Notes: generated by a model not told the origin, from the sequence alone. Shown: positions 1 through 9,472, counted from the first letter of the stretch. The stretch is 64,000 nt of DNA from Scytonema hofmannii PCC 7110 (GCF_000346485.2 NZ_KQ976354.1:10498341-10562340), one strand, 5' to 3'. Numbers and translations are program-made.

Positions 1-266
1 ATAACTGGCATAATAATGCTAACGATACCTAATATCACTAGTAATGGAATGCCAATTATCAGAAGAGTTAATAATGCAAAGACAAATGCATAAATATAGA
101 GATTTATGTGAAAATTAAGTGATTCTTTAGCATTGTCTTTAACAACAGGGTCTTCAGTCGTCAAAAAAATTCCTATAGGAATACCCACAGAGATAATAGT
201 TGAGCTAAAGAATATAGCTCCGTGACAAAGGGCTGAAAAAAGTTTGCGCTGAGTGAGTCGATCCAT
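1..266 (-). CDS. DUF4870 (Tic20-like) small membrane protein, 3' end cut by window edge
   Basis: The reading frame opens with ATG at 264-266 and runs off the left edge, giving about 88 visible residues. It starts MDRLTQRKLFSALCHGAI, then has a hydrophobic segment, the motif DNAKESLNFHINLYIY near residues 47-62, and a second strongly hydrophobic stretch. A helix, a K-E-x-LNFQ/H-x-N-like motif and then a second helix is the signature of DUF4870/Tic20-like integral membrane proteins. Their biochemical role is not established. The C-terminus lies outside the window. Confidence in the family is good; function is unknown. Confidence 0.7.
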   Translation of the reverse strand, partial: MDRLTQRKLFSALCHGAIFFSSTIISVGIPIGIFLTTEDPVVKDNAKESLNFHINLYIYAFVFALLTLLIIGIPLLVILGIVSIIMPV

Positions 267-543
267 ACCATACCTCTACTATACAGAGAGAAAGTATTAA
301 TCGTAGCTAATAGCAACGACTCTTCAATCCTAGCGCTTGCATGGGTTAATGTTGGATATTAGACCGCCGAGTTAATAGGACGGGCTAGAAGCCCATCCCA
401 CGCTCCCGGATAATTTATCTCCTGAAAGTGGCTAACAGGCAGCGCACCACCCGCAATGAATGGAAGAAATATTCTTTCCCCCATTCCCCACTCCCTACTC
501 CCCACTCCCCTTATTTCTTAAGAGTCCTTAAATCAAGGAGAAT
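267..543. other. Intergenic region with dispersed-repeat fragments
   Basis: No gene seen. Around 377-424 there is a partial copy of a GC-rich dispersed repeat (gacgggctagaagcccatcccac followed by gataatttat); fuller copies lie near 46.9, 50.8 and 59.6 kb. Around 480-510 there is a C/T-rich tandem of the CCCCACTC type. Confidence 0.5.
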
Positions 544-2898
544 TTAGAAAAATTTGCGTTTAGAATTCTTACGGCGAATACCTATGACAGACGGACGGGG
601 TACACCTGTAGCCTTACCTTCACCACCATATTCGGTAGGAATGTTGCTTGGCCAACTACTACCACGAGGTAATGTACGTGTTTGGTTGAATGTAGTCCCG
701 TTCAAATCCAGCAATTCGATAGTACGGCTAAGTTCAGTACCATCGTTAATCGGAACATTTTCACCAGGATGCTGTACGGCAAGAACTAGTGTATCGCCTA
801 CAAGAGTCGGTCCTGTCATTTCACAACGAACTGGACCGTAAGCAAAGGGGATAACTGTTCCCGCGTCGAGTCCTTTGGTAGGAATGACAAACAACCAGTT
901 ATTACCGAATACACCAGTAAAGGTAGAAACGTTACCAGTTAATGTATGGTCGATTCTATTTTGAGTTGGATTAGCACCAAGACTAAAACCGTTGTGGGTG
1001 TCAGTTGACATATCTGTTACACCCCAAATATTTCCTTTGGGATCGATGAGTAAGTTATCGACGTTGGCAAAACCAGCGCCTAATTCAGAACCATCTTCTC
1101 CACCTTGTTTAAATCTCTCCCAACGGAAGGTTGTACCTGTACCGTCTTGACTATCTTCGATAATCTTGTAAAGTCCACCAGATTGCTGGGTGCCATTGGT
1201 TGCTGGACTTAGCTTAGCAACTTGGAAAATCCGCGAATCTGGGTATCCGTCGCTTCCTGGCGCACCATCTGTGTAAGCAACAAACACTTCTTTAGTATAT
1301 GGATGCACTTCTAAATCTTCGGGGCGGGCGGTGGGGGTTCCTCCCGCTAGGTTAGCAGCTAAGAATGCGTCGCTAAGAATTGCACCTTGACTTGTGTAGA
1401 AGTCAGAAAGCTTTTTCTTTTGATAATCAGGTAAAGCAGTTGCTTCATTTTTGCGATCGCAGTTAAAAGCACCACCATCTTCTGTTTGTGCAGCAATACC
1501 TTTGCGTCTGGGTAATTTTAACAGACCATCTCTTTGAGCTGCTCCCAAAGCGTCAAATTCTACAGAAGAAATAACTGATGGTGGAATAGGATTGGTTGGC
1601 GTGTTTAAGTTCAAAGCAATCCACTCACCAGTCCCATCTGGGTTGAAGCTCGCTACATAGAGAGTTCCTTCTTCCCACAATTGGCTGTTGCTCTTATCAG
1701 TGACTGAACCAATAGTCCTCTCACTCACAAACTTCCAAGTGTGTCCGCCGCGTCTGTCATCCCCTAAATATGCCACTAACTTGTTACCAGCTTCAGCACG
1801 GTAACCAACGTTTTCATGGCGGAAACGACCTAACCAAGTATGTTTGCGCGGGCGGAAATGGGGATCTGCGGGATCGACCTCTACAATCCAACCGTATTTT
1901 TCTCCAACTAGACCAAAAGTCTCACCAACAGTTCCTTTGGTGTAACCTGTTTGAGTACCGTCTGGTTTGACTGATTCTGTCACACCAACAAAAAACTCTG
2001 CACTTCCTTGGAAGTTTTCTTCGCCAGAGAGGATTGTACCCCAAGGAGTTGTACCACCAGAACAGTTATATCCCGTGCCAATAATTCTGTTACCTAGCCC
2101 GTCCGAACTAAGAGCAAAAACGTCGTGTACTGCAGGTCCGGTACCGATAAGATAATTCTCATCACCTTGTTGGTAGCTCAAGCGGCCCCAAGAAGTTACT
2201 TTTTCATATCCATCGCGACGTTCGTTGTTAATCCTCAATCCAGAAAGACCGTGAAGGCGGCGGTTTTTGGAGTCTCCTTTGACAACTACAAAACGACCAT
2301 TGGAATCGTTACGGCGAAGACGAACAATAGAACCACCTATGTTGTATAAAAACTCTCCTTCTAGAGCAATACTTTTTTCAGAAGGAAGCGCAAACCCAAT
2401 GACATTTGCAAACGCTGTGGGGTAGCTTGCCAAATCTGCTGGTGTCTCTGGTGCTAAAAAGGAAATGGGATAACTCACGTACTCATGATTTACCCATAAA
2501 TAGCCTTCATCATCGCTTGTGTCGATAGGAACAAAGCCAGTGTAGTCGCAGTTATAGCCAAAGTATTCTTCAGTGTTGGGGAAAACGCGATCGCCCCAAC
2601 CTACAATCACGTAACGCTCATACTCTGGAGGTACAACGACATCATCAATGACTTTGTAATTAGTTAGGTTGAGATGAGAAGCATCAAGAACTTTTCCTTG
2701 ACCGATAGACTCTGGCAAGAAACTGTTTTTGTCCTTGTAAATTTCGAGAGGATGTGGTAGGCGTACAGGTGTAAAACTCAGGGGATGCGGACGCTTTGCT
2801 TGTGCAATATCAGCACCACCTAAAACTCGATCCACCACTACAGCACCCGCAGTGCCTGCAAAGAATAGGAGTATTTGTCTCCGACCCAACATGGACAT
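544..2898 (-). CDS. PhoX-family (DUF839) phosphatase-like protein with Tat signal
   Basis: Predicted extracytoplasmic protein of 784 residues in the PhoX/DUF839 family, whose characterised members are Ca/Fe-dependent alkaline phosphatases that release phosphate from organic esters. The frame extends upstream to a TTG at 2958. I chose the ATG at 2896-2898 because AAGAGGAAA sits about 8 nt before it, and because it puts a twin-arginine signal (LGRRQILLFF, then a hydrophobic core) at the N-terminus. Family-like motifs include the WVNHEY block, the GLSGLRIN region, SGGTTPWGTILSGEEN (conserved Glu-rich PhoX block) and HPYTKEVFVAYTD. A Pho-box-like direct repeat lies about 220 nt upstream. It is the only gene in its transcription unit here. 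PhoX versus another DUF839 subfamily cannot be settled without alignment. Confidence 0.8.
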   Translation of the reverse strand: MSMLGRRQILLFFAGTAGAVVVDRVLGGADIAQAKRPHPLSFTPVRLPHPLEIYKDKNSFLPESIGQGKVLDASHLNLTNYKVIDDVVVPPEYERYVIVGWGDRVFPNTEEYFGYNCDYTGFVPIDTSDDEGYLWVNHEYVSYPISFLAPETPADLASYPTAFANVIGFALPSEKSIALEGEFLYNIGGSIVRLRRNDSNGRFVVVKGDSKNRRLHGLSGLRINNERRDGYEKVTSWGRLSYQQGDENYLIGTGPAVHDVFALSSDGLGNRIIGTGYNCSGGTTPWGTILSGEENFQGSAEFFVGVTESVKPDGTQTGYTKGTVGETFGLVGEKYGWIVEVDPADPHFRPRKHTWLGRFRHENVGYRAEAGNKLVAYLGDDRRGGHTWKFVSERTIGSVTDKSNSQLWEEGTLYVASFNPDGTGEWIALNLNTPTNPIPPSVISSVEFDALGAAQRDGLLKLPRRKGIAAQTEDGGAFNCDRKNEATALPDYQKKKLSDFYTSQGAILSDAFLAANLAGGTPTARPEDLEVHPYTKEVFVAYTDGAPGSDGYPDSRIFQVAKLSPATNGTQQSGGLYKIIEDSQDGTGTTFRWERFKQGGEDGSELGAGFANVDNLLIDPKGNIWGVTDMSTDTHNGFSLGANPTQNRIDHTLTGNVSTFTGVFGNNWLFVIPTKGLDAGTVIPFAYGPVRCEMTGPTLVGDTLVLAVQHPGENVPINDGTELSRTIELLDLNGTTFNQTRTLPRGSSWPSNIPTEYGGEGKATGVPRPSVIGIRRKNSKRKFF

Positions 2899-4039
2899 GA
2901 TAGAAGTTTCCTCTTGAGCTACGTCTTCACCCTTATAAAATCTGTACTTATAAGGCAAACAACCAAAAATAAACCGAAATTTGCCAAACCAACAGTCTAG
3001 GTAACTCAGATTTTTTCCAGCAAATTAAAAGCTAGTTGCTGTCATGCAGGATTAAGTTCTTAAGAGACCTTAAAACTGAACCTGTGTAATATATACCCAC
3101 AAATGAATGTATGCTTTTTAGGTTAAGAAGAGGTAATATTAGAATTAATTCAATATTTTTTTAGATATTTTTCTTGAAAAAGAATAATTTGTGATAAGAT
3201 TTAGGACTGAATTTATACTTTGTCACTTGATTTGAGAATACTTAATATCTTGCATCATTCTCAACAAGACAAAAAAAAACAGGTTTCTGAACGATAAATC
3301 AACGCTTTCATATTACATGATTTGCAAGAAACCCTATTTTTGATGCTGGTGCAAGATGTCAGGATAAACAGTATTATCTTTGATTTTTGTTATTGCTTGA
3401 TAGTTGATATCTATCAAACCTCAAGACTTTTATTTATTAACTGGTTACTGGTCACTGGTCAGCGATCGCTGTTAAAACCGCAGAAAACACGAAGAAAAAT
3501 AGCTTGACAATTTGCTACTTCAATGATATCAAATTTTGATCTTAAAAAAGAAAGAACAGGAGACTCAATACCCAATGACCATTTAATAAATATTTTCATT
3601 GTTAGATTGCTTTTCACGCTTATTTTTGCGAAATTATAATTCATCTTTAAAATACGGTAAATACATCCACCATTTTGATGTTGGTGGGCATTGCTACAAG
3701 TATCGGTAATTTTAGAGCGGAAAGGGATTAAGAAGGCACCAAGTAGAAGGCAGAGGTCAGCTATGTATCCCTACGCATAAATGCGAGGAATTTGATAAAG
3801 TTCGCACCAAGATTGTTTTCCGAGCTACTTAAAAGCAGGGGCTGTCTTACCGTATGAGCAGATGGCACAGAGAACTTAGTAATGTATTAAAATTTACAAT
3901 ATGAATCTTCTGCCCTCTGCAACCGAGCCTCTGCCTTTCTTCGGTAAATTTGCTTTAAAATCAAGGCTTACAGGCGCTTAGAGTCTAAATTTCAGCAATC
4001 TGACCGTTATGCAGTCAATAATGACTGCGGTGTGGCAAC
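2899..4039. other. Long AT-rich intergenic region
   Basis: About 1.1 kb without a convincing gene; the short frames lack ribosome sites and protein-like composition. It contains the Pho-box candidate at 3120-3138 and a relic of the CTGGTCA heptamer repeat near 3442-3460. Near 3680-3960 there is featureless sequence typical of decayed intergenic DNA. Confidence 0.5.
3120..3138 (-). promoter_or_regulatory. Candidate Pho box (PhoB/SphR site) upstream of phoX-like gene
   Basis: Read on the minus strand, the sequence is TATTACCT-CTT-CTTAACCT: two 8-bp direct repeats with a 3-bp spacer, i.e. an 11-bp period. The cyanobacterial Pho box is described as tandem CTTAACCT-like octamers with 3-bp spacers; here one unit matches 8/8 and the other 6/8. 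It points toward the PhoX-like phosphatase, 222 nt upstream of its ATG, which is a plausible position. Regulation by phosphate starvation is inferred. Confidence 0.55.
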
Positions 4040-4735
4040 TTATGGATGACTAGAGTGAATGTGAAAAACCCCCTCCATGTAACGGTCAGCAGCGGCGGCG
4101 GCCTCTTCTGGACTGCGGCCATTCTGACGCGCACTTAGATAAGGCGCGTACCAGTCCCACCAGTGATGCTCAGCGTGAGTCTTCTCGTAGTGGTCGTGGT
4201 GCTCTGCCGTCTCGCGGAGAAGGTTTGCAAGGGTTGCAACGTCTATGTCTCGTGCTTGCGTCGAGTTCCAAACGCGACCAGGAAGCCGCGTCTGGATTTC
4301 CTGAAGCAGCCAGACGTTCCCGTCCAAATCCTCAAACGAGGCAAATGAGAAGTAAGAACGACCTTGCGGGTCGCGCCCGCCGACGTGCGGGTTCTCCACA
4401 GCATTGTTAAAGGGGCCGCCGACGTAGTGGAAGATCTCGCTCACGTCTACACCGCGAGCGATCAAGTCTTCGCGGGCGGCATCGAGGTCGTCCACAGCGA
4501 GGACCAAGTTGTACACCGGGCCAGGATTTTCCGGAGTGACTCCCTTGCCGAAGATGATCGAGGCTTCCGAGTTGTGCGGCGTCATCTGCACGCCCCGGAA
4601 GTCGCCCTCCGCCACGTCGATGTCGAGCCGCCAGCCGAGATTCTCGTAGAATGCCTTCGCGCGATCGACGTCGGAAACGTTAAACACCACGACTTCGAGC
4701 TTCATGTTTGGACTGTTTACGCGATTGCTACTCAT
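4040..4735 (-). CDS. VOC (glyoxalase/bleomycin-resistance fold) protein with C-terminal extension
   Basis: 231 residues. The first ~150 form a vicinal-oxygen-chelate domain: MKLEVVVFNVSDVDRAKAFY opening strand/helix, GVQMTPHNSEASIIFGKG, and a C-terminal FASFEDLDGNVWLLQEIQTR strand. This fold occurs in glyoxalase I, dioxygenases and antibiotic-binding proteins; substrate unknown. The last ~75 residues form a separate His/Trp-rich helical module (ETAEHHDHYEKTHAEHHWWDWY, then SPEEAAAAADRYM), absent from the paralogue at 8921-9418. AAGGAGAA precedes the ATG by about 5 nt. The gene is visibly GC-richer than its surroundings, which suggests recent transfer. It is the last gene of a minus-strand run of detoxification-type genes. 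Confidence 0.75.
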   Translation of the reverse strand: MSSNRVNSPNMKLEVVVFNVSDVDRAKAFYENLGWRLDIDVAEGDFRGVQMTPHNSEASIIFGKGVTPENPGPVYNLVLAVDDLDAAREDLIARGVDVSEIFHYVGGPFNNAVENPHVGGRDPQGRSYFSFASFEDLDGNVWLLQEIQTRLPGRVWNSTQARDIDVATLANLLRETAEHHDHYEKTHAEHHWWDWYAPYLSARQNGRSPEEAAAAADRYMEGVFHIHSSHP

Positions 4736-4899
4736 CTTGTTCTCCTTTTGGTTGGTAAGTTTGATGTTCAGATTGATTACTTTTTATTCTTCGACGATCG
4801 CCCAATCCACACCACTCAAGTTCTTTGAGTTAAACTGCCAGTTAAACTTGCTCAATTCCAAACTGACAGGTTCATTACTTTCGAGGGTTAGAGTTAGGG

Positions 4900-5766
4900 T
4901 CAGGCTATGGTCGAAGCCGTGATGCGGTGGTCATGGTCGGTGCTGGTAGCGACTGGTAGCCATGCTTCGATTTCCGCTGCCACTTTCGCGGTATTGTTCC
5001 GATACATCGCGATCGTGTCCTTGCCGACGGGCAAATGCAGCGGCGGATGTTCCGCATTGGCGAGTTGAATAATCACAGCCGCAAACTTTTTCGGATCGCC
5101 GGGTTGGTGCCCGTGTAGCGTATCGGCTCCGCTCCGCATCGGTCCTACCGTTTCCTGGTAATCGTCGATAATGGTTTTAGCGGCAACATAGGATTCAGTG
5201 CTCAGGAAGTCAGTACTAAAAAGACCGGGAGCCACTACCGTGACGCGGATGCCGAGCGGTGCCAGTTCGACCGCTAGCCCTTTCGAGAGACCTTCGACCG
5301 CAAATTTAGTAGACCCGTACAATCCCCAGCCCGGAATTGCATCGTAGCCAAACAAAGACGAGATATTGATGATGTGCCCAGACTTTTGCTGGCGCAGGTA
5401 CGGCAACACGGCACGAGTCACGTTCAGTAAACCAAACACGTTGGTATCATACTGTTTGCGAACTTCGGCATCCGTGGCTTCTTCGATCGCAGTCACCATG
5501 CCAAACCCGGCATTATTGATTAAGACATCGAGCCGACCGAAACGGGCAATGCCTTGCTTAACAGCCGCTTGTACCTGTTCTTCCTGGGTGACATCCATCT
5601 GCACAACGTACAGATCTGGGTGGTTGTGCAGGGTAGTGGCGAGTTGTGCGGGCTGAGAGCGAACCGTTGCCACTACTCGATCGCCCACTGCCAGGGCTGC
5701 AGAGGCAATTTCTAACCCAAAGCCTCTGGAAGCTCCGGTAATGAACCATACTTTCTGCGTTTTCAT
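4900..5766 (-). CDS. Short-chain dehydrogenase/reductase (SDR) family oxidoreductase
   Basis: 288 residues with the full classical SDR pattern: the cofactor-binding TGASRGFG at residues 10-17, NNAG at 84-87, Ser136/137 in NISS, and the catalytic Y150-x3-K154. The Arg at 14 and the NATVRS region suggest NADP(H) preference, an inference only. The enzyme should reduce a carbonyl or oxidise an alcohol; the substrate is unknown. It is separated by about 160 nt from the VOC gene downstream and about 120 nt from the cupin gene upstream, all on the minus strand. Confidence 0.85.
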   Translation of the reverse strand: MKTQKVWFITGASRGFGLEIASAALAVGDRVVATVRSQPAQLATTLHNHPDLYVVQMDVTQEEQVQAAVKQGIARFGRLDVLINNAGFGMVTAIEEATDAEVRKQYDTNVFGLLNVTRAVLPYLRQQKSGHIINISSLFGYDAIPGWGLYGSTKFAVEGLSKGLAVELAPLGIRVTVVAPGLFSTDFLSTESYVAAKTIIDDYQETVGPMRSGADTLHGHQPGDPKKFAAVIIQLANAEHPPLHLPVGKDTIAMYRNNTAKVAAEIEAWLPVATSTDHDHRITASTIA

Positions 5767-5886
5767 CGTATGTCCTCGTTTTAGTTGTTGTCTAGTTTGT
5801 TGGCTTGGTAGTGTCGCAAAAATGGTAGGGTGAGAAGGTTAATTTTCCTCTGCCTCAACCTAAATCCTTGTGTGCAATTTTGCGTC

Positions 5887-6351
5887 TCACCTGTCGGTGG
5901 TAGTCAGGTTCTCTTCATTGGTATCGACGACAAAGACGGCTAGCATACGCATGGGTTGAGTATCACTGGCATTTGCGCTGACACGATGACGATCGCCAGG
6001 TACTTCAAAAAAGTTCTCACCAGCGTGATACACCTGCTCCGGATTATCATTGATTTTGCTACGAATCGCACCTTCCAGCACTGTTGCATAGACAAAAGCC
6101 GAGGCTGGATGGGTGTGTGCGGGTGTTGAGCCACCTGGCCCATATTCGACCAGCAAGCCTTTCACACTCTTTCCTGGCACATTGGGAAGGGCGCGATCAA
6201 AGACCAGCGTTACTTTAGACATATCATTAGACGTATCAGCAGATAAATCATTGGCTGAAGCTGCAAATACGGGGAGAGTTGCGAATATGGAGATCGCTAT
6301 GAATATGGAGAGAGTCATGAATGCAACTCGCGAGAAAAATCTAGTAAACAC
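5887..6351 (-). CDS. Exported cupin-domain protein
   Basis: A cupin-fold protein. I chose the GTG at 6349-6351 over an ATG 60 nt upstream because AAGGAGAA lies about 5 nt before it, and because the product then begins with a compact signal peptide (hydrophobic MTLSIFIAISIFATLPVFA core, likely cleaved after VFAA). The mature part has cupin motif 1, GPGGSTPAHTHPASAFVYATVLEG, with His residues in HTHP as likely metal ligands, and motif 2, GENFFEVPGDRHRVSAN. Length is 154 residues, a single-domain cupin. Similar proteins sit beside SDR and VOC genes in stress or detoxification clusters; the activity is unknown. Confidence 0.7.
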   Translation of the reverse strand: MFTRFFSRVAFMTLSIFIAISIFATLPVFAASANDLSADTSNDMSKVTLVFDRALPNVPGKSVKGLLVEYGPGGSTPAHTHPASAFVYATVLEGAIRSKINDNPEQVYHAGENFFEVPGDRHRVSANASDTQPMRMLAVFVVDTNEENLTTTDR

Positions 6352-6544
6352 TTCCGTTCTCCTTGCGTGAATACAAACTGGTGGATATAAATCCGTCTGA
6401 TGTGCCCTCATGCTGAATCAAGCAGATCGCGGATTAGACATGTGTAGGTTGAGTTGAGCTTTGCAAAACTTAGTAGTTGCGCTTTGGTTGGGCTTTGTGT
6501 CTTCAACTCAACTTATGTTAGCATTGAATTCTCATTACTGAGCT

Positions 6545-7297
6545 TTAAGCGATAGAGCGGTTGAGCCAGTCCTCGAAACGGGTCGAACCGATGCGCGAGT
6601 TGCCCGAAGGAACGAGAGATCGATCGTTTAACGCTGCACCAAAGTAACGGGCGTGACTATCTACAACCACCTGACGTGAGTCGTGAGTTGCGCTCAGGAA
6701 TTGGCGGATGATTTCCTCAAAACGGAATCGATCTGGACCAGCTAAATCGATAATGCCGTTTACTGGCGCTCCCAGTGTGATATCGACCAGCGCGTCAGCA
6801 ACGTCCTCCGACAGGATGGGCTGGATAAAGGCAGAGGGCAAGCGAACCGTTTGCCCATCGGTGGGGAATTGAGCGACGATCGTCTCGATGAACTCAAAGA
6901 ACTGCGTAGCGCGGAGGATTGTATAGGGTATTCCTGCGGACTGGATCAACTTCTCCTGAGCGACTTTCGCACGCATATAGCCGCTATCAGGGATGCGATC
7001 GGCACCGACAATTGATACTACAATGTGATGAGCCACACCCACGTCTGCCTCTGCTGCAAGCAGGTTCCGGGATGACTGAAGGAAAAACTCCAACACCGCC
7101 GCATCTTCAAAGGAGGGTGAGTTCGTCACATCGACAACAACTTGAGCACCCACTAACACCTCAGCCAGTCCCTCACCTGTAACAGCGTTGACACCTGAAG
7201 AAGGGGACGCGGCCACCGCCTCATGTCCGAAATCCTGTAGCTTGCTCACAAGCTTCTTACCAATCAGCCCACTGCCACCAATGACAACAATTTTCAT
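6545..7297 (-). CDS. NAD(P)-binding SDR-extended/NmrA-type protein
   Basis: 250 residues starting MKIVVIGGSGLIGKKLV, an extended-SDR Rossmann nucleotide loop (GGSGLIG at 7-13). The family includes NmrA-like redox sensors, quinone reductases of the QorB type and sugar epimerases. The length and the AAEADVGVAHHIVVSIVGAD and YMRAKVAQEKLIQSAGIPYTILR blocks fit NmrA/YtfG-type atypical SDRs, where the usual Tyr-x3-Lys is replaced by the Y-M-x-A-K segment. AGAGGT precedes the ATG. It probably shares expression with the neighbouring minus-strand oxidoreductases. Confidence 0.8.
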   Translation of the reverse strand: MKIVVIGGSGLIGKKLVSKLQDFGHEAVAASPSSGVNAVTGEGLAEVLVGAQVVVDVTNSPSFEDAAVLEFFLQSSRNLLAAEADVGVAHHIVVSIVGADRIPDSGYMRAKVAQEKLIQSAGIPYTILRATQFFEFIETIVAQFPTDGQTVRLPSAFIQPILSEDVADALVDITLGAPVNGIIDLAGPDRFRFEEIIRQFLSATHDSRQVVVDSHARYFGAALNDRSLVPSGNSRIGSTRFEDWLNRSIA

Positions 7298-7464
7298 GAC
7301 AACACCTCTGATAATTTAAAGAACAGGGTTGTTGAGCTTTGAGCCTCTCAATTTAAATGGCTGTTTCCACCCTCTTCAAGTGGCGGCACTTTCTGCCTGA
7401 AATCATCGTGCTCAACCATTCTTGCGACAGAACCCAAAATTTTGCATCCGGTCAGCCCAGTCGC

Positions 7465-7749
7465 TTATTTGATCTCAGCTGGGTCAAACTCGGTAACTCG
7501 TCCCGAACGGGCAGCCAGAAATACATCGTAGGAAACACAATAGGCAATCGTGACATCATTGGCTTTGTTGTAAAGATGAACTACCGTGCCCGCTCCTCCC
7601 GGTTGAAGGGCGATAGGTTCCAAGTCGCCAAAAAAGAGACGACGAATGGTATCACCGCTGCCCAATTCATCCCTTAATTTCCGTAACAGAGCCAGTTTTC
7701 CTTCCAGGGTTGGAGGGGTTGGATCGGCAGGATGCTTTGCTTGAGTCAT
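7465..7749 (-). CDS. Small hypothetical protein
   Basis: 94 residues, family not recognised. The first half is charged and probably helical (LEGKLALLRKLRDELGSGDTIRR). The second half looks like alternating strands with GGAGTVVHLYNKANDVTIAYC. No signal peptide or membrane segment. It lies in the minus-strand cluster between the NmrA-like gene and the epimerase-like gene, about 110 nt from the latter. The ATG is preceded by GGAGAACAA, an acceptable ribosome site. Confidence 0.55.
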   Translation of the reverse strand: MTQAKHPADPTPPTLEGKLALLRKLRDELGSGDTIRRLFFGDLEPIALQPGGAGTVVHLYNKANDVTIAYCVSYDVFLAARSGRVTEFDPAEIK

Positions 7750-7859
7750 ATATTGTTGTTCTCCAATGTTTTTGAAATTTACTGGTCAAACTTTTTCAGA
7801 TCCAGACGCAGTCAATTTGCAATGAAAGCATACTGCTCAGGCAAGTGGCAGGTTTCTTT

Positions 7860-8798
7860 TTAACCAAGAGCCACGGTGGTGTCAACCACCCATTCTAACG
7901 GTCGAGGCTGAAAATTCAGTTCGCGTTTTGCTTTGGCATTCGATGCGCCTCGCATCTGAGTTCCGTAGTAAACAATATCTGCACCACCCTCCCTTTTCAG
8001 AGCATCTTCAACGGATATCTGTGGCGGGGGTGGAGCATTCAGCCATCGAGCAAACGCTCTGAGCCATTCGCGCACCGCTAAAGGGCGATCGTTCGCAATC
8101 AGATAAACACCAGGATTGCCCTGCTCTGCTGCTGCAACTGTGGCGATCGCTGCATCCTCAATGTGTAACCACGACCATACGCCCTCCCCATTTCCAACAA
8201 TTGGAAACTGTTGCTGCCGCACCTGTTGCGCTACATCACCATCAGGATTGAACCAGGTGCCGGGTCCGTAGAAGAAACCATAGCGTAAGGCAATTCCTTC
8301 GAGATTGGATGTTTCCAATAAACGGTGTTCAATCTCAGTTACGAGGCGAGCATCTGCGGCAACGGCGGGGGAGGCATCAAACGCTAGAGGCGTTTCTTCA
8401 TCTGCCAATCCAGCACCGGGAATTCCCCAGAATGCGATTGACTGTCTCAGGTAACGGCGCACCCCCTGGGCCTGTGCTGCCGCCAGCACATTTGCTCCCC
8501 CTTCTAACCGAATTCGCGTATTCAGAGTCGCTGCCGCACTCATTGATTCGCGAGTGTAAGTCCTGGGTAGGGCGGTGAGTTGTTCAATCACCACCTCCGG
8601 TTGAGCGTGGGCGATAGCTACTTTAACTGAATCTGCGTTGAATACATCCGCGATCGCAGGTTCTATTCCCTGTGCCGCTAATGACTGTGCTCTTTCTGGA
8701 GAACGGGTCATAGCTACAACGTTGTGTCCTCTAGCAAGTAATTGGTCGAGTAGCGGGCGACCGATCGCTCCTGTTGCCCCGGCAACAAAAATCCTCAT
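7860..8798 (-). CDS. NAD-dependent epimerase/dehydratase family protein
   Basis: 312 residues with an extended-SDR N-terminus (MRIFVAGATGAIGRPLLDQL; Gly-rich loop at 7-13). It has the LTALPRTYTRESMSAAATLN region and a C-terminal substrate domain (PQISVEDALKREGGADIVYY). The usual catalytic YxxxK is not obvious: the expected segment reads RQSIAFWGIPGAG. It may therefore be an atypical, redox-sensing or differently catalysing member. AGAGGAGTCACAA precedes the ATG. It belongs to the minus-strand oxidoreductase run. Confidence 0.78.
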   Translation of the reverse strand: MRIFVAGATGAIGRPLLDQLLARGHNVVAMTRSPERAQSLAAQGIEPAIADVFNADSVKVAIAHAQPEVVIEQLTALPRTYTRESMSAAATLNTRIRLEGGANVLAAAQAQGVRRYLRQSIAFWGIPGAGLADEETPLAFDASPAVAADARLVTEIEHRLLETSNLEGIALRYGFFYGPGTWFNPDGDVAQQVRQQQFPIVGNGEGVWSWLHIEDAAIATVAAAEQGNPGVYLIANDRPLAVREWLRAFARWLNAPPPPQISVEDALKREGGADIVYYGTQMRGASNAKAKRELNFQPRPLEWVVDTTVALG

Positions 8799-8920
8799 TT
8801 GTGACTCCTCTAAAACTTCTTAGCTAGTAAGTTAATGAGATTTGAGCGAAATAAGCAAATATTTTTGAATTAATTGCTCGTCGTGAACTTCGCTTCTGTC
8901 CTTAAGCAATTGATGTCCCG

Positions 8921-9418
8921 TCACCGTCCGGGAGCGCGTGTCTTCACCTCCTGGAGCACCCAACCGTTGCCGTCTGGATCGCTAAACGAGGCATAGGAGG
9001 CATAGTCGCGACGTTTCGGGTCGGCACCAGGTACCCGTCCCTCGGTTCCGGCGTGGGGGAAGATCCCTCCGATGTCGTGGAACACCTCACTCACCTCGAC
9101 ACCCCGCTCGACGAGTTCGGCGCGGGCTGCCAAGATGTCGTAAACGATGAGGTACAGACCTTGAACTGATCCGGGCGCGGTTGATATAATTCCTTTACCA
9201 AAGATGATTGAAGCTTCTGAGCCAGTAGGTGTCAACTGCACCACCCGGAAGTCTTCACCGATGACGAAGTCGGCATCCAACCGCCATCCCAACGCCTCAT
9301 AGAAGTGCTTGGAGCGATCGACATCGGAGACGGGCAATACCACAACTTCGAGTTTCATGTTTTGACTGTTTACGCGATCGCCCTTGGCGCAAGCTGTACC
9401 CAGCTTATCGCTATTCAT
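8921..9418 (-). CDS. VOC-family protein, paralogue of the gene at 4040-4735
   Basis: 165 residues. A longer frame begins at 9448, but the ATG at 9416-9418 is preceded by AAGGAGAA at about 5 nt, the same arrangement as at the 4040-4735 paralogue. Shared blocks include MKLEVVVLPVSDVDRSKHFYEALGWRLD, GSEASIIFGKG and FSDPDGNGWVLQEVKTRAPGR. It is a single glyoxalase-fold domain without the His/Trp-rich C-terminal module. It is probably the first gene of the minus-strand run. Substrate unknown. Confidence 0.78.
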   Translation of the reverse strand: MNSDKLGTACAKGDRVNSQNMKLEVVVLPVSDVDRSKHFYEALGWRLDADFVIGEDFRVVQLTPTGSEASIIFGKGIISTAPGSVQGLYLIVYDILAARAELVERGVEVSEVFHDIGGIFPHAGTEGRVPGADPKRRDYASYASFSDPDGNGWVLQEVKTRAPGR

Positions 9419-9472
9419 ATTGTTCTCCTTTAGGTTAGTGAAGCTCAATGCCCACCTCGGTTAATTTCATTC

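Noticed and set aside
3322-3644. Two ~61-residue frames in the region after the phoX-like gene
   Set aside because: Low-complexity AT-rich translations overlapping a heptamer relic; no ribosome site.
4163-4828. Plus-strand frames opposite the GC-rich VOC gene
   Set aside because: Antisense shadows of a high-GC gene; the minus frame has a clear domain and ribosome site.
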